Source of the DNA: Dokdonia sp. Dokd-P16
GTDB lineage: Bacteria > Bacteroidota > Bacteroidia > Flavobacteriales > Flavobacteriaceae
Direction of reading: 5' to 3'
DNA length: 64,000 bases
Assembly: GCF_003095655.1 (NCBI RefSeq)
Contig: NZ_CP029151.1
Location: 2,541,001-2,605,000 of the forward strand
Shown in pieces: positions 62,826 to 64,000 of this stretch. Numbering within the stretch: the stretch's first letter is position 1; each line of letters begins with the position of its first letter. The notes under the pieces are model-generated. The model was not told where the DNA came from and did no database searches. It worked only from the letters and a program-made list of their open reading frames with translations. The translations under genes were made by a program, and so were the position numbers.

Positions 62826-64000
62826 CTAATTCCAGCCACCACCAAGCGCTTGGTACAATTTTACATTAGCAAGTAACTGGTCGCGTTTGGTTTCTATAAT
62901 TTCAATTTTAGAATCCAAAGCTTCTCGTTGTGTTAGTAATACTTCGGTGTATTCGGCTCTTGCAGATTTAAAAAGTAATATGGACAAGTCAATAGATTCT
63001 GCTAATGCCTTGACTTGTTCTTCTTTAAGTTGGAAGCTTTTATTCAATTTATCTGTATTTGATAATTGGTTTGCGACTTCCATATACGCATTCAAAATAG
63101 CACGCTCGTACTCAAAAACAGCCTGTAATTGCTGATTATTTGAGGTATTATATGCTGCTTTAATCGCATTTCTGTTAATTAATGGCGACACCACATCGCC
63201 CACCAATGAATACACTAAAGATTCTGGTGTGCTGGTTAAAAATTTAGGATTAAAAGCCTCTAAACCTATACCTGCTCTAATACCAAAAGACGGATAAAAA
63301 TTAGCTCTTGCAATTTTAACGTTTAGCTTTGAAGCTTCGAGTTCTAATTCGGCTTGTCTAATATCTGTACGGTTTGCTAAAAGCTGTGAAGGCACACCAA
63401 CTGCAAAAGAATCTAATGGTATTTGCATAAAACCACCAGAATTACGTACAATAGATTGCGGATACCTTCCAACGAGAAAATTAATAAGGTTCTCAGTTTC
63501 TACAATTTTTTGTTCTATCAAAAACTTATTGCTTTGATTTTTATACACATCTGCATCAAAACGTCTCACGGCTAATTGTGTTGCGCGTGCTGCTTCCTTT
63601 TGCAACTTGACCATTTTAAGCGCATTTTGTTGCAACTCTAAATTTTGCTCAATAATATCTAATTGATTATCGAGAGCCATTAATTCATAATACGCACTTG
63701 CAATTTCTGAAACCAGTTGCGTGACCATAAAATTCTTACCTTCCACAGAAGCTAAATATTCTAAAACAGCAGCTTTTTTTCCGTTGCGTAGTTTTTTCCA
63801 AACGTCCAATTCCCAAGAAGCAGACAGTCCTGCTTGAAAATTTGCTAAGGGTTCTGGAAATTCTTCGTCCTCACGAATATTGAGATTATGTTCAACAGCT
63901 CCATTTCTTGTAAATTCACCTACTTTTTCAACTTCTGCACCTGCAACAATATTTACGGAAGGTAAATATTCGCCTGTTTTTGCTTGAATTTCATTCTGCG
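62826..64000 (-). CDS. TolC/NodT-type outer-membrane efflux protein (5' end outside window)
   Basis: The frame stays open to the window edge (391 codons visible), so the TTG at 63809 is internal. ASWELDVWKKLRNGKKAAVLEYLASV, two long coiled-coil helices per half, DSFAVGVPSQLLANRTDIRQAELELEASKLNVKIARANFYPSFGIRAG, and the closing IIETKRDQLLANVKLYQALGGGW are diagnostic of the NodT/CusC outer-membrane factor family. It would pair with an RND pump and adaptor encoded upstream (beyond 64000). It lies outside the cassette array. Confidence 0.92.
   Translation of the reverse strand, partial: QNEIQAKTGEYLPSVNIVAGAEVEKVGEFTRNGAVEHNLNIREDEEFPEPLANFQAGLSASWELDVWKKLRNGKKAAVLEYLASVEGKNFMVTQLVSEIASAYYELMALDNQLDIIEQNLELQQNALKMVKLQKEAARATQLAVRRFDADVYKNQSNKFLIEQKIVETENLINFLVGRYPQSIVRNSGGFMQIPLDSFAVGVPSQLLANRTDIRQAELELEASKLNVKIARANFYPSFGIRAGIGLEAFNPKFLTSTPESLVYSLVGDVVSPLINRNAIKAAYNTSNNQQLQAVFEYERAILNAYMEVANQLSNTDKLNKSFQLKEEQVKALAESIDLSILLFKSARAEYTEVLLTQREALDSKIEIIETKRDQLLANVKLYQALGGGWN

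Noticed and set aside
1..64000. tRNA or rRNA genes
   Set aside because: I found no cloverleaf with a CCA-type end or conserved T-loop, and no rRNA-like stretch, by eye. A tRNAscan run would settle it.

Overview
The window looks like a chromosomal piece of a marine Flavobacteriaceae bacterium, possibly Dokdonia-like (genus is a guess). The signs are low GC, Bacteroidetes-type gene content (OstA-like protein, 393-residue PurM, GSIII, TonB receptor, DUF4197, OmpA/PD40 protein) and a TAnnTTTG-type promoter. A palindrome with core TTTCGCGAAA is scattered through it, both between genes and inside genes.

Region 1 (1-16.7 kb) is housekeeping and envelope: an OmpA-type protein cut by the window start, two alpha/beta hydrolases, a small GNAT protein, a lytic transglycosylase, a half-size TauE protein and a thioredoxin-fold protein without the Cys pair. 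These are followed by an OstA-like protein, the spoT-fur-purA cluster, a Na+/Ca2+-type exchanger, and divergent glutamine synthetases of class II and class III.

Region 2 (16.7-27 kb) is a curli (functional amyloid) locus on the + strand: two curlin-repeat proteins, CsgE with an extra N-terminal CsgH-like domain, CsgF, CsgG with a C-terminal beta-barrel-like extension, and a lipoprotein. Facing it is a secreted 1125-residue protein that joins a MACPF (perforin-like) domain to ankyrin repeats.

Region 3 (27-40.6 kb) is metabolic: purM, two tandem paralogous membrane proteins, prfA-pyrF-BtuF-like, a 55-residue small ORF, DUF4197, purU, icmF (fused isobutyryl-CoA mutase), a propeller lipoprotein and an ASCH-domain lipoprotein.

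Region 4 (40.6-62.5 kb) is the outstanding part. Almost every gene is a single small ORF on the minus strand, separated from the next by a conserved repeat of about 300-350 bp (about 604 bp for two copies). Each repeat runs from AAC (left) to GTT (right), and its two ends form an interrupted inverted repeat (AACA-nnnn-ACTG). The few bases just outside AAC/GTT are not conserved between genes, but the two flanks of the SAME gene are inverted repeats of each other (13/14 identical at best). This is the signature expected from integron cassettes, where TTRRRY before a gene and RYYYAA after it come from one circular attC. I read the region as an integron-like cassette array with unusually long attC-like sites; no integrase lies in the window. 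Cargo includes ParDE toxin-antitoxin, an EEP-family nuclease/phosphatase, a CPCC zinc protein, zincin-like lipoproteins, a kinase-aminotransferase fusion with a VOC protein, and several unknowns. Some interruptions (a TonB receptor module and a DUF7822-like pair) sit between a left half-repeat and a right half-repeat, broken at the central TTTCGCGAAA palindrome.

Region 5 (62.5-64 kb) holds repeat debris and the end of a TolC/NodT-type efflux protein that leaves the window.
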